From: Streptomyces sp. AC550_RSS872 | GTDB lineage: Bacteria; Actinomycetota; Actinomycetes; Streptomycetales; Streptomycetaceae | DNA length: 64,000 bases | Direction: 5' to 3' | NCBI RefSeq assembly: GCF_019049285.1 | Contig: NZ_JAGMUL010000018.1 | Location: 1-64,000 of the forward strand | Notes under the pieces: model-generated | Database searches by the model: none | Told to the model about the DNA's origin: nothing | What the model saw: only the letters and a program-made list of their open reading frames with translations | Program-made: the position numbers and the translations under genes | Shown here: positions 35,414 to 45,244 of the stretch, one piece after another | Layout of the letters: the number at the start of each line of letters is the position of its first letter | Numbering within the stretch: the first letter of the stretch is position 1

Positions 35414-35755
35414 GTGGACCTGTCCCTGTCGACCCGTACCGTCGGCGATCGTACGGTCGTCGAGGTCGGTGGCGAAATCGACGTATATACCGCGCCCAAG
35501 CTGCGCGAGCAGCTGGTCGAGCTGGTGAACGACGGGAGTTTCCACCTCGTCGTCGACATGGAGGGCGTGGACTTCCTCGACTCCACCGGGCTCGGCGTGC
35601 TGGTCGGCGGCCTGAAGCGTGTGCGTGCCCATGAGGGCTCCCTGCGCCTGGTCTGCAACCAGGAGCGCATTCTCAAGATCTTCCGTATCACCGGCCTCAC
35701 CAAGGTGTTCCCGATCCACACCTCGGTCGAGGAAGCGGTGGCGGCGACCGACTGA
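35414..35755 (+). CDS. bldG: Anti-anti-sigma factor BldG
   Basis: A 113-residue STAS-domain anti-sigma factor antagonist. The phosphorylation site is Ser57 in [15 protein letters not shown]. BldG is required for aerial mycelium and antibiotic production in Streptomyces and is switched by phosphorylation by serine kinases such as the downstream gene product. GTG 35414 follows AGGATCC-type spacing and gives the exact family length. Divergent from the helicase with only 83 bp between starts. Confidence 0.97.
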
Positions 35756-35876
35756 CCACCGGACCCGGATCCGTCGCAGGGCGGATCCGGGGCGGCAGAA
35801 GTTGAAGGAGAAGGGGGACCGGGCTTTCGGCAGCCCGGTCCTCCGGACAGCACGCCCGTAGTTCGGAGGGGGATGC

Positions 35877-36314
35877 ATGGCCACCGTTGAACTCCGCTTC
35901 AGTGCGCTGCCCGAGCACGTCAGGACCGCCCGTTTGGTGGCGGCAGCGGTGGCGCGCAGGGCCGGAGTGGACGAGGCCGTCCTGGACGAGGTCAGGCTCG
36001 CCGTCGGCGAGGCCTGCACCCGTGCCGTCGGACTGCACCAGAGCGTCGGCATCACGGCGCCGGTGAAGGTGTCGCTGATCGAGGAGGAGAAACAGTTCTC
36101 CATCGAGGTCGGCGACGAGGCGCCGCGCTCCGTTCCCGGTGAGCGGGCAGGCGGTGCCGCGGGCGACGACGCCGAAGTGGAGACCGAGGAGGACGAGATG
36201 GGCCTCGCGGTCATCAGCGGCCTCGTCGACGACGTGGAGGTCTCCGCGGGGGAGCACGGCGGGTTGATCCGTATGACCTGGCCGACCACACCGCCGGCCG
36301 CGGTGCTCGCCTGA
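35877..36314 (+). CDS. Anti-sigma factor / HATPase (BldG partner)
   Basis: A 145-residue GHKL-type ATP-binding protein of the SpoIIAB/RsbW class. The N box lies in LDEVRLAVGEACTRAVGLH and the G1/G2 region in FSIEVGDEA...EEDEMGLAVISGLVDDVEV. It is likely the kinase that phosphorylates BldG and holds a sigma factor in check, as for the SCO3548 product in S. coelicolor. 121 bp after bldG, same strand, and before a strong shared terminator, so the two are a bicistronic unit with probable additional monocistronic bldG transcript. Confidence 0.94.
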   Translation: MATVELRFSALPEHVRTARLVAAAVARRAGVDEAVLDEVRLAVGEACTRAVGLHQSVGITAPVKVSLIEEEKQFSIEVGDEAPRSVPGERAGGAAGDDAEVETEEDEMGLAVISGLVDDVEVSAGEHGGLIRMTWPTTPPAAVLA

Positions 36315-36340
36315 CGAACTGCCGAACGAAACACTCTCGA

Positions 36341-36379
36341 CGCGAAGGGGCCCTGCTCAGCAGGGCCCCTTCGCGTTTT
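36341..36379 (+). terminator. Strong intrinsic terminator of the bldG operon
   Basis: CGCGAAGGGGCCCTGC (36341-36356) and GCAGGGCCCCTTCGCG (36360-36375) form a perfect 16-bp stem with a three-base loop, followed by TTTT. Confidence 0.95.
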
Positions 36380-36621
36380 CATCATCGCCGCCGGGGAATT
36401 CGTGAAGGAATTCACGATCAATCCGCCGATAATTTGATCAAGTAAACGCGAGCGTCAATGGTTTTGAGGCATTAGCGCTTTCGGGTTCAGTGGCGTGATG
36501 TCGATCATTTGCTGAACGGCATGTGAAGGCTAATTCCGTTTGCCGCGCTCTGTTTTGATCAGGTTCCGGTACCTAGAATCCGTCCACATCTTGAGCTCAG
36601 CCCAAGCGTCAAGGAGGACGA
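36380..36621 (+). promoter_or_regulatory. hppA upstream region with 18-bp dyad
   Basis: This AT-richer promoter region contains the dyad TCGTGAA-GGAA-TTCACGA (36400-36417), which could be a repressor operator for hppA. The ribosome site AAGGAGG is at 36609-36615. No further gene is seen. Confidence 0.5.
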
Positions 36622-39027
36622 ATGGCGGGGCTTTCTACCCCTCATCAGCTTGACCACCCCACAACCCTCGCGGCCGCGGTGCTCACCGACGACAACCGGA
36701 TCATCATCACGGGCATCGGCGTTGTCGCGCTGGCAGCGCTCGTGGTCGCCGGTGTCCTGGTCCGCCAGGTGCTCGCGGCCGGCGAGGGCACCGACAGCAT
36801 GAAGAAGATCGCGACGGCCATCCAGGAAGGCGCCAACGCCTATCTGGCCCGGCAGTTGCGCACGCTCGGCGTATTCGCCATCGTCGTGTTCTTCCTGCTC
36901 ATGCTGCTGCCCGCGGACGACTGGAATCAGCGCATCGGCCGATCGGTGTTCTTCTTGATCGGCGCAGCGTTCTCGGCGGCCACCGGCTATATCGGCATGT
37001 GGCTCGCCGTGCGCAGCAATGTGCGCGTCGCCGCGGCCGCACGGGAAGCGACCCCGGCGGAGGGTGAACCGGAAAAGGATCTCACCGCCGTCTCGCACAA
37101 AGCCATGAAGATCGCTTTCCGCACGGGCGGCGTCGTCGGCATGTTCACGGTGGGGCTCGGTCTGCTGGGCGCCTCCTGTGTGGTGCTGGTGTACGCGGCC
37201 GACGCGCCGAAGGTGCTCGAAGGATTCGGTCTCGGTGCCGCGCTGATCGCGATGTTCATGCGTGTCGGCGGCGGCATCTTCACCAAGGCCGCCGACGTCG
37301 GCGCCGACCTGGTCGGAAAGGTCGAGCAGGGCATTCCGGAGGACGATCCGCGCAATGCCGCGACCATCGCCGACAACGTGGGCGACAACGTCGGCGACTG
37401 CGCGGGCATGGCGGCCGACCTCTTCGAGTCGTACGCCGTGACCCTGGTCGCCGCGCTGATCCTCGGATCGGCGGCGTTCGGTGACTCCGGGCTCGCCTTC
37501 CCGCTGATCGTGCCCGCGATCGGCGTGATCACCGCGATGATCGGCATCTTCGCGGTGGCCCCGCGCCGGACCGACCGCAGCGGCATGACCGCGATCAACC
37601 GCGGGTTCTTCATCTCCGCGGTGATCTCCATCGTGCTGGTCGCCATCGCCGTCTTCGTCTACCTGCCGTCGTCGTACGCCGACCTGGAGGGCATCACCGA
37701 CGCCGCCATCGCGGCCAAGGACGGAGATCCGCGGATCCTCGCGCTCGTCGCCGTGGCGATCGGCATCCTGCTGGCCGCCGTCATCCAGCAGCTGACGGGC
37801 TACTTCACCGAGACCAACCGACGCCCGGTCATGGACATCGGCAAGACCTCGCTGACCGGTCCCGCAACCGTCGTCCTGGCCGGCATCTCCGTCGGCCTGG
37901 AGTCGGCCGTCTACACCGCCCTGCTGATCGGGCTCGGCGTGTACGGGGCGTTCCTGCTCGGCGGTACGTCGATCATGCTCGCGCTGTTCGCGGTGGCGCT
38001 GGCCGGCACCGGTCTGCTCACCACGGTCGGCGTGATCGTCGCCATGGACACCTTCGGGCCGGTCTCCGACAACGCGCAGGGCATCGCCGAGATGTCCGGC
38101 GACGTCGAGGGCGCGGGCGCCCAGGTGCTCACCAACCTGGACGCGGTCGGCAACACCACCAAGGCCATCACCAAGGGCATCGCCATCGCCACCGCCGTCC
38201 TCGCGGCAGCGGCGCTCTTCGGGTCGTACCGCGACGCCATCACCACCGGCGCACGGGACGTGGGCGAGAAGCTCAGCGGCGAAGGCGCGCCGATGAACCT
38301 GATGATGGACATCTCCCAGCCCAACAACCTCGTCGGCCTCATCGCGGGCGCCGCGGTCGTCTTCCTCTTCTCCGGACTCGCCATCAACGCCGTCTCGCGG
38401 TCGGCGGGTTCCGTGGTCTACGAGGTGCGGCGGCAGTTCCGTGAGCGGCCCGGGATCATGGACTACACGGAGAAGCCGGAGTACGGCAAGGTCGTCGACA
38501 TCTGCACCCGGGATGCCCTGCGCGAACTCGCCACGCCCGGTCTGCTCGCCGTACTGGCGCCCATCTTCATCGGGTTCACGCTCGGCGTCGGCGCCCTGGG
38601 CGCGTTCCTGGCGGGCGCGATCGGCTCCGGCACGCTGATGGCGGTGTTCCTGGCCAACTCCGGCGGGGCCTGGGACAACGCCAAGAAGCTCGTCGAGGAC
38701 GGCCACCACGGCGGCAAGGGCAGTGAGGCCCACGCCGCCACGGTGATCGGCGACACGGTCGGCGACCCCTTCAAGGACACCGCCGGTCCCGCGATCAACC
38801 CGCTGCTGAAGGTGATGAACCTGGTCGCGCTGCTCATCGCGCCCGCGGTCATCCAGTTCAGCTACGGCGAGGACAAGAACGTCGGCGTACGGGTCGTGAT
38901 CGCCGTACTGTCGCTCCTCGTGATCGTCGGCGCGGTCTACGTCTCCAAGCGGCGAGGCATCGCCATGGGTGACGAAGGCAACGCGGACAGGGTGGCCAAA
39001 CCGGCCGACCCCGCGGTGGTTTCGTAG
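36622..39027 (+). CDS. hppA: Membrane proton-translocating pyrophosphatase
   Basis: An 801-residue H+-pumping inorganic pyrophosphatase with about 16-17 membrane helices. The substrate motifs are GGGIFTKAADVGADLVGKVE, DDPRNAATIADNVGDNVGDCAGMAADLFESY and the late GGAWDNAKKLVEDG and DTVGDPFKDTAGPAINPLLKVMN. The segment GNTTKAITKG has Lys where K+-dependent enzymes have Ala, indicating a K+-independent proton pump. It couples PPi hydrolysis to the membrane potential. Strong ribosome site at 36609-36615; ends at a separate terminator, so monocistronic. Confidence 0.97.
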   Translation: MAGLSTPHQLDHPTTLAAAVLTDDNRIIITGIGVVALAALVVAGVLVRQVLAAGEGTDSMKKIATAIQEGANAYLARQLRTLGVFAIVVFFLLMLLPADDWNQRIGRSVFFLIGAAFSAATGYIGMWLAVRSNVRVAAAAREATPAEGEPEKDLTAVSHKAMKIAFRTGGVVGMFTVGLGLLGASCVVLVYAADAPKVLEGFGLGAALIAMFMRVGGGIFTKAADVGADLVGKVEQGIPEDDPRNAATIADNVGDNVGDCAGMAADLFESYAVTLVAALILGSAAFGDSGLAFPLIVPAIGVITAMIGIFAVAPRRTDRSGMTAINRGFFISAVISIVLVAIAVFVYLPSSYADLEGITDAAIAAKDGDPRILALVAVAIGILLAAVIQQLTGYFTETNRRPVMDIGKTSLTGPATVVLAGISVGLESAVYTALLIGLGVYGAFLLGGTSIMLALFAVALAGTGLLTTVGVIVAMDTFGPVSDNAQGIAEMSGDVEGAGAQVLTNLDAVGNTTKAITKGIAIATAVLAAAALFGSYRDAITTGARDVGEKLSGEGAPMNLMMDISQPNNLVGLIAGAAVVFLFSGLAINAVSRSAGSVVYEVRRQFRERPGIMDYTEKPEYGKVVDICTRDALRELATPGLLAVLAPIFIGFTLGVGALGAFLAGAIGSGTLMAVFLANSGGAWDNAKKLVEDGHHGGKGSEAHAATVIGDTVGDPFKDTAGPAINPLLKVMNLVALLIAPAVIQFSYGEDKNVGVRVVIAVLSLLVIVGAVYVSKRRGIAMGDEGNADRVAKPADPAVVS

Positions 39028-39054
39028 GCGGTCTTACGACGGCCCAGCTCAAGA

Positions 39055-39094
39055 GGCGGGCGGGCGGCGCGCGTTGACGTGCCGCCCGCCCGCC
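39055..39094 (+). terminator. hppA terminator
   Basis: GGCGGGCGGGCGGC (39055-39068) and its exact complement (39081-39094) form a 14-bp stem with a 12-base loop, 28 bp after the stop. Confidence 0.88.
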
Positions 39095-39241
39095 TTGTGC
39101 GTGTTCACGCCCCAGCCGTGACCCTTCTCTCACATGGTGTAAAGAGTCTGATAACGACACTAATGCTGCATTCGGTGCATGGCTGTCTTCCGTACGGCGT
39201 GTAAGGTCCGTTGGCCGAGAGCCACGGAAGGGACCGAACCG

Positions 39242-39832
39242 GTGAACAAGAAGCTCACGGCCGCACTGTCCGGCGGTGCGGTGCTGGTGCTGGCGCTGAC
39301 GGGATGCACGAGCGACGAGGGCAACCCGGAGCTGGACGCCTGGGCCAAGCAGATCTGCGACACGGTGCCGACGCAGAACGCGAAGATCACGGCGGCCGAC
39401 AACGCGATCACGAAGGCGGCCAAGGACAGCCCGCCCGAGGAACTCCAGAAGGTCGACGCCAAGGCTTTCCAGGACCTCGCCGACGGCTTCAAGGCACGCG
39501 CGACCCTCCTCGCGGACGCCGGAGCGCCTCCGGGCGTCGAGGACGGCGCGAAGAAACAGCAGGACGCCATCAAGAAGCTCACCGCGCTCTCCGCGAGCTA
39601 CGCCGACCTCAAGAAGCAGATGGACGGGCTCAACACGAAGGACCAGGCGAAGTTCGCGTCCGGGCTGAGCAAGGTCGGCAAGGAAATGAAGGACGCGGCG
39701 AGCCAGCGCAAGAGCGCGTTCGACGCGCTGAAGAAGCTGGAATCGAGCGGCGACACGAAGCAGGCGCTGCTCGAGCAGGAGAGCTGCAAGAAGGCAGCCG
39801 CTTCGGCGTCCGCCTCGGCCACCGGCAGCTGA
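39242..39832 (+). CDS. Small secreted lipoprotein
   Basis: A 196-residue lipoprotein: basic signal peptide, lipobox LALTGC (Cys 22), then a Lys/Ala/Asp-rich helical body with two cysteines (QICDTV, ESCKKA) and an Ala/Ser tail. No catalytic motif is visible. Helical repeats such as KKQQDAIKKLTALSASYADLKKQMDGL suggest coiled-coil. GTG 39242 is the likely start (it follows GGGACCGAACCG, a weak site) and gives a normal signal peptide; the earlier ATG at 39179 would add 21 residues unlike a leader. Function unknown. Confidence 0.85.
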   Translation: MNKKLTAALSGGAVLVLALTGCTSDEGNPELDAWAKQICDTVPTQNAKITAADNAITKAAKDSPPEELQKVDAKAFQDLADGFKARATLLADAGAPPGVEDGAKKQQDAIKKLTALSASYADLKKQMDGLNTKDQAKFASGLSKVGKEMKDAASQRKSAFDALKKLESSGDTKQALLEQESCKKAAASASASATGS

Positions 39833-39869
39833 GCCGCCTTCGGGGCCGGGCGCGGGTCACAATGAGGGT

Positions 39870-41399
39870 GTGAGTGACTCCAGCCTGTCTGCCCTGCCCG
39901 CCTCCGACCGTCCCGATGTCGCCGCCCGGCTGCGGGAAGCCCTGCTAGCGGCCTCCTTCACCGCGGACGGGTTGCTCGAACTGCTCGGTGCGCCCGCGTA
40001 CGCGGCGCTCGCCCGGAGCGAGACCGTGCCCGCGCTCCGGGCGACCCGGGGGGACACCCCGCTGGAGGCGTTCGTACGCCTCTTCCTGTTGCAGCAACCC
40101 GTGCCGCACGCGCGCGTGGCGGGTGTTCTGCCCGTGGACGCCTGCCTGGAGAGCGGTTGGCTGGTCCGTGCCGGCGGACACCCCGACGACGATGTCGCCG
40201 CGACCGTCGACGTACGGCCGTACGGCGGGCCCGACGGCGAGGACTGGTTCATCGTGTCCGACCTCGGATGTGCGGTCGGCGGAGCGGGCGGCATCGGCAG
40301 CAAGGACGAAGGGGTCGTCCTCGGCGTAGGCGGCGCCTCCACGACCCTCGCCGGCATCACCGTCCGTACGCCCGTCGCCGCCGCCCTCGACCTCGGCACC
40401 GGTTCCGGCATCCAGGCGCTGCACGCCGCGCAGCACGCCACGCGCGTGACGGCGACCGACCTCAACCCGCGCGCCCTGCACATCACCGCGCTCACCCTCG
40501 CGCTGTCCGGCGCCCCGGCCGCGGATCTGCGGGAGGGCTCGCTGTTCGAGCCGCTCAGGAACGGCGAGACGTACGACCTGATCGTGTCCAACCCGCCGTT
40601 CGTCATCTCGCCGGGCGCCCGGCTGACGTACCGCGACGGCGGGATGGGCGGGGACGATCTGTGCCGCTCGATCGTTCAAGGGGCGGGGGAGCGGCTGAAC
40701 GAGGGCGGATTCGCGCACTTCCTCGCCAACTGGCAGCACGTGGAAGGGGAGGACTGGCAGGACCGGCTGCGCTCATGGGCGCCGCGCGGGTGCGACGCGT
40801 GGATCGTGCAGCGCGAGGTCCAGGACGTCACGCAGTACGCCGAGTTGTGGCTCCGTGACGCCGGTGACCACCGGGGTGACATGGCCGAGTACCAGGCGCG
40901 GTACGACGCGTGGCTGGACGAGTTCGAGGCGCGCAAGGTCAAGGCCGTGGGCTTCGGGTGGATCACCCTGCGCAAGGCGGCCGCCCCCGTGCCCTCGATC
41001 ACGGTGGAGGAGTGGCCGCATCCGGTCGAGCAGCCGCTCGGTGACACGGTCCTGGCGCACTTCGGCCGACTCGACTATCTGCGTGCCCGCGACGACGCGG
41101 CCCTGCTGGAGGACCACTTCAAGCTCGTCGGCGAGGTCGTGCAGGAGCAGGTCGGGCTGCCCGGCGCCGAGGACCCGGAGCATGTGGTGCTGCGCCAGCA
41201 TCGCGGCATGCGCCGGGCGACCCGGGTGGACACCGTCGGCGCCGGCTTCGCGGGCGTCTGCGACGGCTCGCTGAGCGCGGGACGGATCCTGGACGCGATC
41301 GCACAGTTGATGGGCGAGGATCCGGTATTGCTGCGGGACCGTACACCCGCCCAGATTCGGCTGCTGGTGGAGCAGGGGTTCCTCGAACCGGCACGGTGA
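39870..41399 (+). CDS. Class I SAM-dependent methyltransferase (N5-Gln type)
   Basis: A 509-residue protein. A DUF7059-like N-terminal domain (1-150) precedes the methyltransferase core: AALDLGTGSGIQALHAAQHA (motif I), TDLNPRALHITALTLALSG, and YDLIVSNPPFVISPGARLTYRDGG, where NPPF is the hallmark of enzymes that methylate glutamine or nucleobase amino groups. The C-terminal about 200 residues are a separate domain seen in actinobacterial homologues. Target unknown. GTG 39870 is the start; it is 37 bp after the lipoprotein gene. Confidence 0.9.
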   Translation: MSDSSLSALPASDRPDVAARLREALLAASFTADGLLELLGAPAYAALARSETVPALRATRGDTPLEAFVRLFLLQQPVPHARVAGVLPVDACLESGWLVRAGGHPDDDVAATVDVRPYGGPDGEDWFIVSDLGCAVGGAGGIGSKDEGVVLGVGGASTTLAGITVRTPVAAALDLGTGSGIQALHAAQHATRVTATDLNPRALHITALTLALSGAPAADLREGSLFEPLRNGETYDLIVSNPPFVISPGARLTYRDGGMGGDDLCRSIVQGAGERLNEGGFAHFLANWQHVEGEDWQDRLRSWAPRGCDAWIVQREVQDVTQYAELWLRDAGDHRGDMAEYQARYDAWLDEFEARKVKAVGFGWITLRKAAAPVPSITVEEWPHPVEQPLGDTVLAHFGRLDYLRARDDAALLEDHFKLVGEVVQEQVGLPGAEDPEHVVLRQHRGMRRATRVDTVGAGFAGVCDGSLSAGRILDAIAQLMGEDPVLLRDRTPAQIRLLVEQGFLEPAR

Positions 41400-41728
41400 C
41401 CTTGCGGGGGTTTCGCCGCTGAGGATCGTGCGTCCGTCGCAAAGAAATGCCTCACAGGACGGATTCCGAGTGCGTCGCCGAGCTGACGGGCGACAAATTC
41501 AGACGATTTCGGGCGGCGCGTGGACTGGTTCGGCTACGGAGGTTCGTGAGGGTGCCGAGCTCTGTGGGGCTGTCGTGGCCGCTGGGACCTCGGTCCCCGG
41601 AGAGTCCACAGCGGCGTCGGTCCCGAGTCGGCCCCGTGTTCACCCGAGGTTCGCCTGTGCGCCGCCCGCGCGTGACAGCCTCGCCGGGCTGGGCGCTCGC
41701 GGACGGGAGAAAAGGGGCAAGCGGAACC
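41400..41728 (+). other. Intergenic region without supported gene
   Basis: These 329 bp upstream of the small membrane protein gene contain an in-frame extension from 41447, but its composition (Arg/Pro/Ser-rich) does not look like coding DNA. Probably promoter and leader for 41729. No clear promoter motif was found. Confidence 0.4.
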
Positions 41729-41926
41729 ATGGAAAGTGGGCCGGCGATCTTCGCCGGGGTCGTGTTCGCGCTGTTCGGAAGCGGGCTGCTGACGTGGACC
41801 GCGGTGCGGGTCCGACAGCGTCTGCCCGTCGCCCAGGGTGTGAGTCCCGTCGCATCGGCGACGGTCGCGGGCCTTGTCTCGGTGATCGCGCTGATCCTCG
41901 GAACGTGGTGCTTCACCCGACTCTGA
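41729..41926 (+). CDS. Small membrane protein (65 aa)
   Basis: A 65-residue protein with two membrane helices: AIFAGVVFALFGSGLLTWTAV (about 6-26) and SATVAGLVSVIALILGTWCF (about 43-62), joined by a basic loop VRQRLPVAQG. Ribosome site AAGGGGCAAG is just upstream of ATG 41729. It is a conserved-looking Streptomyces gene upstream of topA, of unknown function. Arrangement fits a small membrane-scaffold or regulatory protein, which is a guess. Confidence 0.75.
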   Translation: MESGPAIFAGVVFALFGSGLLTWTAVRVRQRLPVAQGVSPVASATVAGLVSVIALILGTWCFTRL

Positions 41927-42355
41927 GAACCGCTCGCGAGCTGCGCGGCCGATATTTGGGAGGGCCTCTTCCGGAAAGGCTCGAAAAGGCCGGTGGGCAC
42001 TCCGGGCGGCAGGAATGGCGGAAGTCGGGTTACCGTTCGAGTGGCCGTTGCGGGCTTTTCCCGTTTGACAACGGGGCGGGATGTACCGTCACACTCCGCA
42101 GCGTCACCACCACCCGACCCCGGGCCCAAGCGACCCCGGGGAGGTGCAGGCACGACCTCGCGCCGCCCGGCACGCACTCTCGCCGCACCGGCCGAAGGAC
42201 CTGGTAGCTCCGCTACGAGAGCCTTCATCCGGCAACCGAGAGCACGCACCGGCTGTGAAGACAGCCGCCGCGGCGGGCGCGGGACCGCACCTGCACCTCC
42301 CCGGAGCCGTTTGACCCTGGGAAGGCCCAAGCGTCGACCGGAGAGAAGAGCGAAG
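41927..42355 (+). promoter_or_regulatory. Long topA upstream region
   Basis: A 429-bp gap that carries the topA promoter and a long leader. TTGACA at 42065-42070 is a candidate -35 box; a fitting -10 is uncertain. topA transcription in Streptomyces is supercoiling-sensitive, so such a region would be expected. In-frame upstream codons (from 41993) are rejected as coding because they are rich in Arg/Pro and span this promoter. Confidence 0.45.
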
Positions 42356-45190
42356 TTGTCCCCGACCAGCGAGACCGCACAGGGCGGCCGCCGACTCGTC
42401 ATCGTCGAGTCGCCTGCCAAGGCGAAGACGATCAAGGGCTACCTGGGCCCCGGCTACGTAGTCGAAGCGAGCGTCGGGCACATCCGCGACCTCCCCAACG
42501 GCGCCGCGGAGGTCCCGGAGAAGTACACCGGCGAGGTCCGCCGCCTCGGCGTGGACGTAGAGCACGACTTCGAGCCGATCTATGTCGTCAACGCCGACAA
42601 GAAGGCGCAGGTCAAGAAGCTCAAGGACCTGCTGAAGGACTCCGACGAGCTCTACCTCGCCACCGATGAGGACCGCGAGGGCGAGGCCATCGCCTGGCAC
42701 CTCCAGGAAGTGCTCAAGCCCAAGGTCCCGGTCAAGCGGATGGTCTTCCACGAGATCACCAAGGCCGCGATCCAGGCCGCCGTGGCCAACCCGCGCCAGC
42801 TCAACCAGAAGCTCGTCGACGCCCAGGAGACCCGTCGCATCCTCGACCGCCTCTACGGCTACGAGGTCTCGCCGGTCCTGTGGAAGAAGGTCATGCCGCG
42901 CCTGTCGGCCGGCCGTGTCCAGTCCGTCGCCACCCGACTTGTCGTGGAGCGGGAACGCGAGCGCATCGCGTTTCGTTCTGCTGAGTACTGGGACCTGACG
43001 GGCACTTTCGCGACCGGCCGCGCGGGGGACTCGTCGGACCCGTCGTCGCTGGTCGCCCGCCTCCAGACCGTCGACGGCAGGCGAGTCGCGCAGGGCCGCG
43101 ACTTCGACTCCCTGGGACAACTCAAGAGCGCGAACACCCTCCACCTCGACGAGGCGAACGCCCGCGCGCTGGCCGCCGCCCTGGAGCAGACGCAGTTCGC
43201 CGTCCGGTCCGTCGAGTCCAAGCCCTACCGCCGCTCGCCGTACGCCCCGTTCCGTACGACGACCTTGCAGCAGGAGGCGAGCCGCAAGCTCGGCTTCGGC
43301 GCGAAGGCCACCATGCAGGTCGCGCAGAAGCTGTACGAGAACGGCTACATCACGTACATGCGTACGGACTCCACGACGCTGAGCGACACCGCCGTCGCGG
43401 CCGCCCGTGCCCAGGTCACACAGTTGTACGGCGCCGACTACCTGCCGTCCGCCCCGCGGACGTACGCCGGGAAGGTCAAGAACGCCCAGGAGGCGCACGA
43501 GGCGATCCGCCCCTCCGGCGACCGCTTCCGCACCCCTGCCGAGACCGGACTGACCGGCGACCAGTTCAAGCTCTACGAGCTGATCTGGAAGCGGACCGTC
43601 GCCTCCCAGATGAAGGACGCGACCGGTAACTCGGTCACCGTCAAGATCGGCGGCACCGCGGCCGACGGCCGTGACGTCGAGTTCAGCGCGTCCGGCAAGA
43701 CGATCACCTTCCACGGCTTCCTGAAGGCCTACGTCGAGGGCGCCGACGACCCGAACGCCGAGCTGGACGACCGCGAGCGCCGGCTGCCGCAGGTGGGCGA
43801 GGGCGACCGGCTCAGCGCCGAGGAGATCACGGTCGACGGGCACGCCACCAAGCCCCCGGCCCGCTACACCGAGGCGTCGCTGGTCAAGGAGCTGGAAGAG
43901 CGCGAGATCGGCCGCCCGTCGACGTATGCGTCGATCATCGGCACGATCCTCGACCGCGGCTATGTGTTCAAGAAGGGCACGGCCCTCGTCCCGTCCTTCC
44001 TGTCCTTCGCCGTGGTCAACCTCCTGGAGAAGCACTTCGGGCGGCTCGTCGACTACGACTTCACCGCCAAGATGGAGGACGACCTCGACCGCATCGCCCG
44101 CGGCGAGGCCCAGTCCGTGCCGTGGCTGAAGCGGTTCTACTTCGGCGAGGGCACAGGCGAGGGCGGCGCGGCCGACGCCGGTAACGGCGACGGGGACCAC
44201 CTCGGTGGCCTCAAGGAGCTGGTGACCGACCTGGGCGCGATCGACGCCCGCGAGGTGTCGTCGTTCCCCGTGGGCAACGACATCGTGCTGCGGGTCGGCC
44301 GCTACGGCCCGTACATCGAGCGCGGCGAGAAGGACACAGAGCAGCACCAGCGCGCGGACGTGCCCGAGGATCTGGCGCCCGACGAGCTGTCCGTCGAGCT
44401 CGCGGAGGAACTGCTCGCCAAGCCGAGCGGCGACTTCGAACTCGGCGCCGACCCGCAGACCGGCCACCAGATCATCGCCCGCGACGGCCGCTACGGCCCG
44501 TACGTCACCGAGGTGCTCCCCGAGGGCACCCCGAAGACCGGCAAGAACGCCGTCAAGCCGCGCACGGCCTCGCTGTTCAAGTCGATGTCTCTCGACACGG
44601 TGACCCTTGAGGACGCCCTCAAGCTGATGTCGCTGCCCCGCGTCGTCGGCACCGACGCGGACGGCGTGGAGATCACCGCGCAGAACGGCCGCTACGGCCC
44701 GTACCTGAAGAAGGGCACGGACTCGCGGTCGCTCCAGACCGAGGAGCAGCTCTTCACGATCACGCTGGAGGAGGCGCAGGCGATCTACGCCCAGCCCAAG
44801 CAGCGTGGCCGCGCGGCCGCCAAGCCGCCGCTGAAGGAGCTGGGCACCGACCCGGTGAGTGAGAAGCCGGTCGTCGTCAAGGACGGTCGCTTCGGGCCGT
44901 ACGTCACCGATGGGGAGACCAACGCGACCCTGCGCTCCGGCGACAGCGTCGAGACGATCACCCCGGAGCGCGGCTTCGAGCTGCTCGCCGAGAAGCGGGC
45001 GAAGGGGCCCGCCAAGAAGACGGCGAAGAAGGCCCCCGCGAAGAAGACGACCGCCAAGAAGGCCGCCCCGGCCAAGAAGACGGCCGCCAAGAAGACCGCG
45101 GCGAAGACGACGACGGCCGCGAAGAAGACGACGGCGAAGAAGACCACCGCGAAGAAGACGGCGGCTTCGAAGTCGGCGAGCGAGGACTGA
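42356..45190 (+). CDS. topA: DNA topoisomerase I
   Basis: A 944-residue type IA topoisomerase that relaxes negative supercoils. Toprim motifs RLVIVESPAKAKTIKGYLG and DEDREGEAIAWHLQ bind Mg2+; the catalytic tyrosine is Tyr334 in GYITYMRTDST. The C-terminal half has repeated RxGRYGPYV/L-type Topo_C domains without zinc fingers. The final about 65 residues form a Lys/Ala-rich tail (KKT-AKK repeats) that tethers DNA and raises processivity in Streptomyces TopA. The start is TTG 42356 after GGAGAGAAG, chosen because the protein then begins MSPTSET and has family length. Confidence 0.96.
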   Translation: MSPTSETAQGGRRLVIVESPAKAKTIKGYLGPGYVVEASVGHIRDLPNGAAEVPEKYTGEVRRLGVDVEHDFEPIYVVNADKKAQVKKLKDLLKDSDELYLATDEDREGEAIAWHLQEVLKPKVPVKRMVFHEITKAAIQAAVANPRQLNQKLVDAQETRRILDRLYGYEVSPVLWKKVMPRLSAGRVQSVATRLVVERERERIAFRSAEYWDLTGTFATGRAGDSSDPSSLVARLQTVDGRRVAQGRDFDSLGQLKSANTLHLDEANARALAAALEQTQFAVRSVESKPYRRSPYAPFRTTTLQQEASRKLGFGAKATMQVAQKLYENGYITYMRTDSTTLSDTAVAAARAQVTQLYGADYLPSAPRTYAGKVKNAQEAHEAIRPSGDRFRTPAETGLTGDQFKLYELIWKRTVASQMKDATGNSVTVKIGGTAADGRDVEFSASGKTITFHGFLKAYVEGADDPNAELDDRERRLPQVGEGDRLSAEEITVDGHATKPPARYTEASLVKELEEREIGRPSTYASIIGTILDRGYVFKKGTALVPSFLSFAVVNLLEKHFGRLVDYDFTAKMEDDLDRIARGEAQSVPWLKRFYFGEGTGEGGAADAGNGDGDHLGGLKELVTDLGAIDAREVSSFPVGNDIVLRVGRYGPYIERGEKDTEQHQRADVPEDLAPDELSVELAEELLAKPSGDFELGADPQTGHQIIARDGRYGPYVTEVLPEGTPKTGKNAVKPRTASLFKSMSLDTVTLEDALKLMSLPRVVGTDADGVEITAQNGRYGPYLKKGTDSRSLQTEEQLFTITLEEAQAIYAQPKQRGRAAAKPPLKELGTDPVSEKPVVVKDGRFGPYVTDGETNATLRSGDSVETITPERGFELLAEKRAKGPAKKTAKKAPAKKTTAKKAAPAKKTAAKKTAAKTTTAAKKTTAKKTTAKKTAASKSASED

Positions 45191-45217
45191 GCCGCCGTCC
45201 TAGGTCGCTTTGAGCGC

Positions 45218-45244
45218 CAACCGGGCTCTTTCGGAGTCCGGTTG
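45218..45244 (+). terminator. Imperfect hairpin after topA
   Basis: CAACCGG (45218-45224) pairs with CCGGTTG (45238-45244), with further CTC/GAG pairing inside. It is 28 bp after the stop and has no T-tract. Confidence 0.5.

Noticed and set aside
41447..41728. N-terminal extension of the small membrane protein
   Set aside because: Arg/Pro/Ser-rich unlike coding sequence; ATG 41729 has its own ribosome site.
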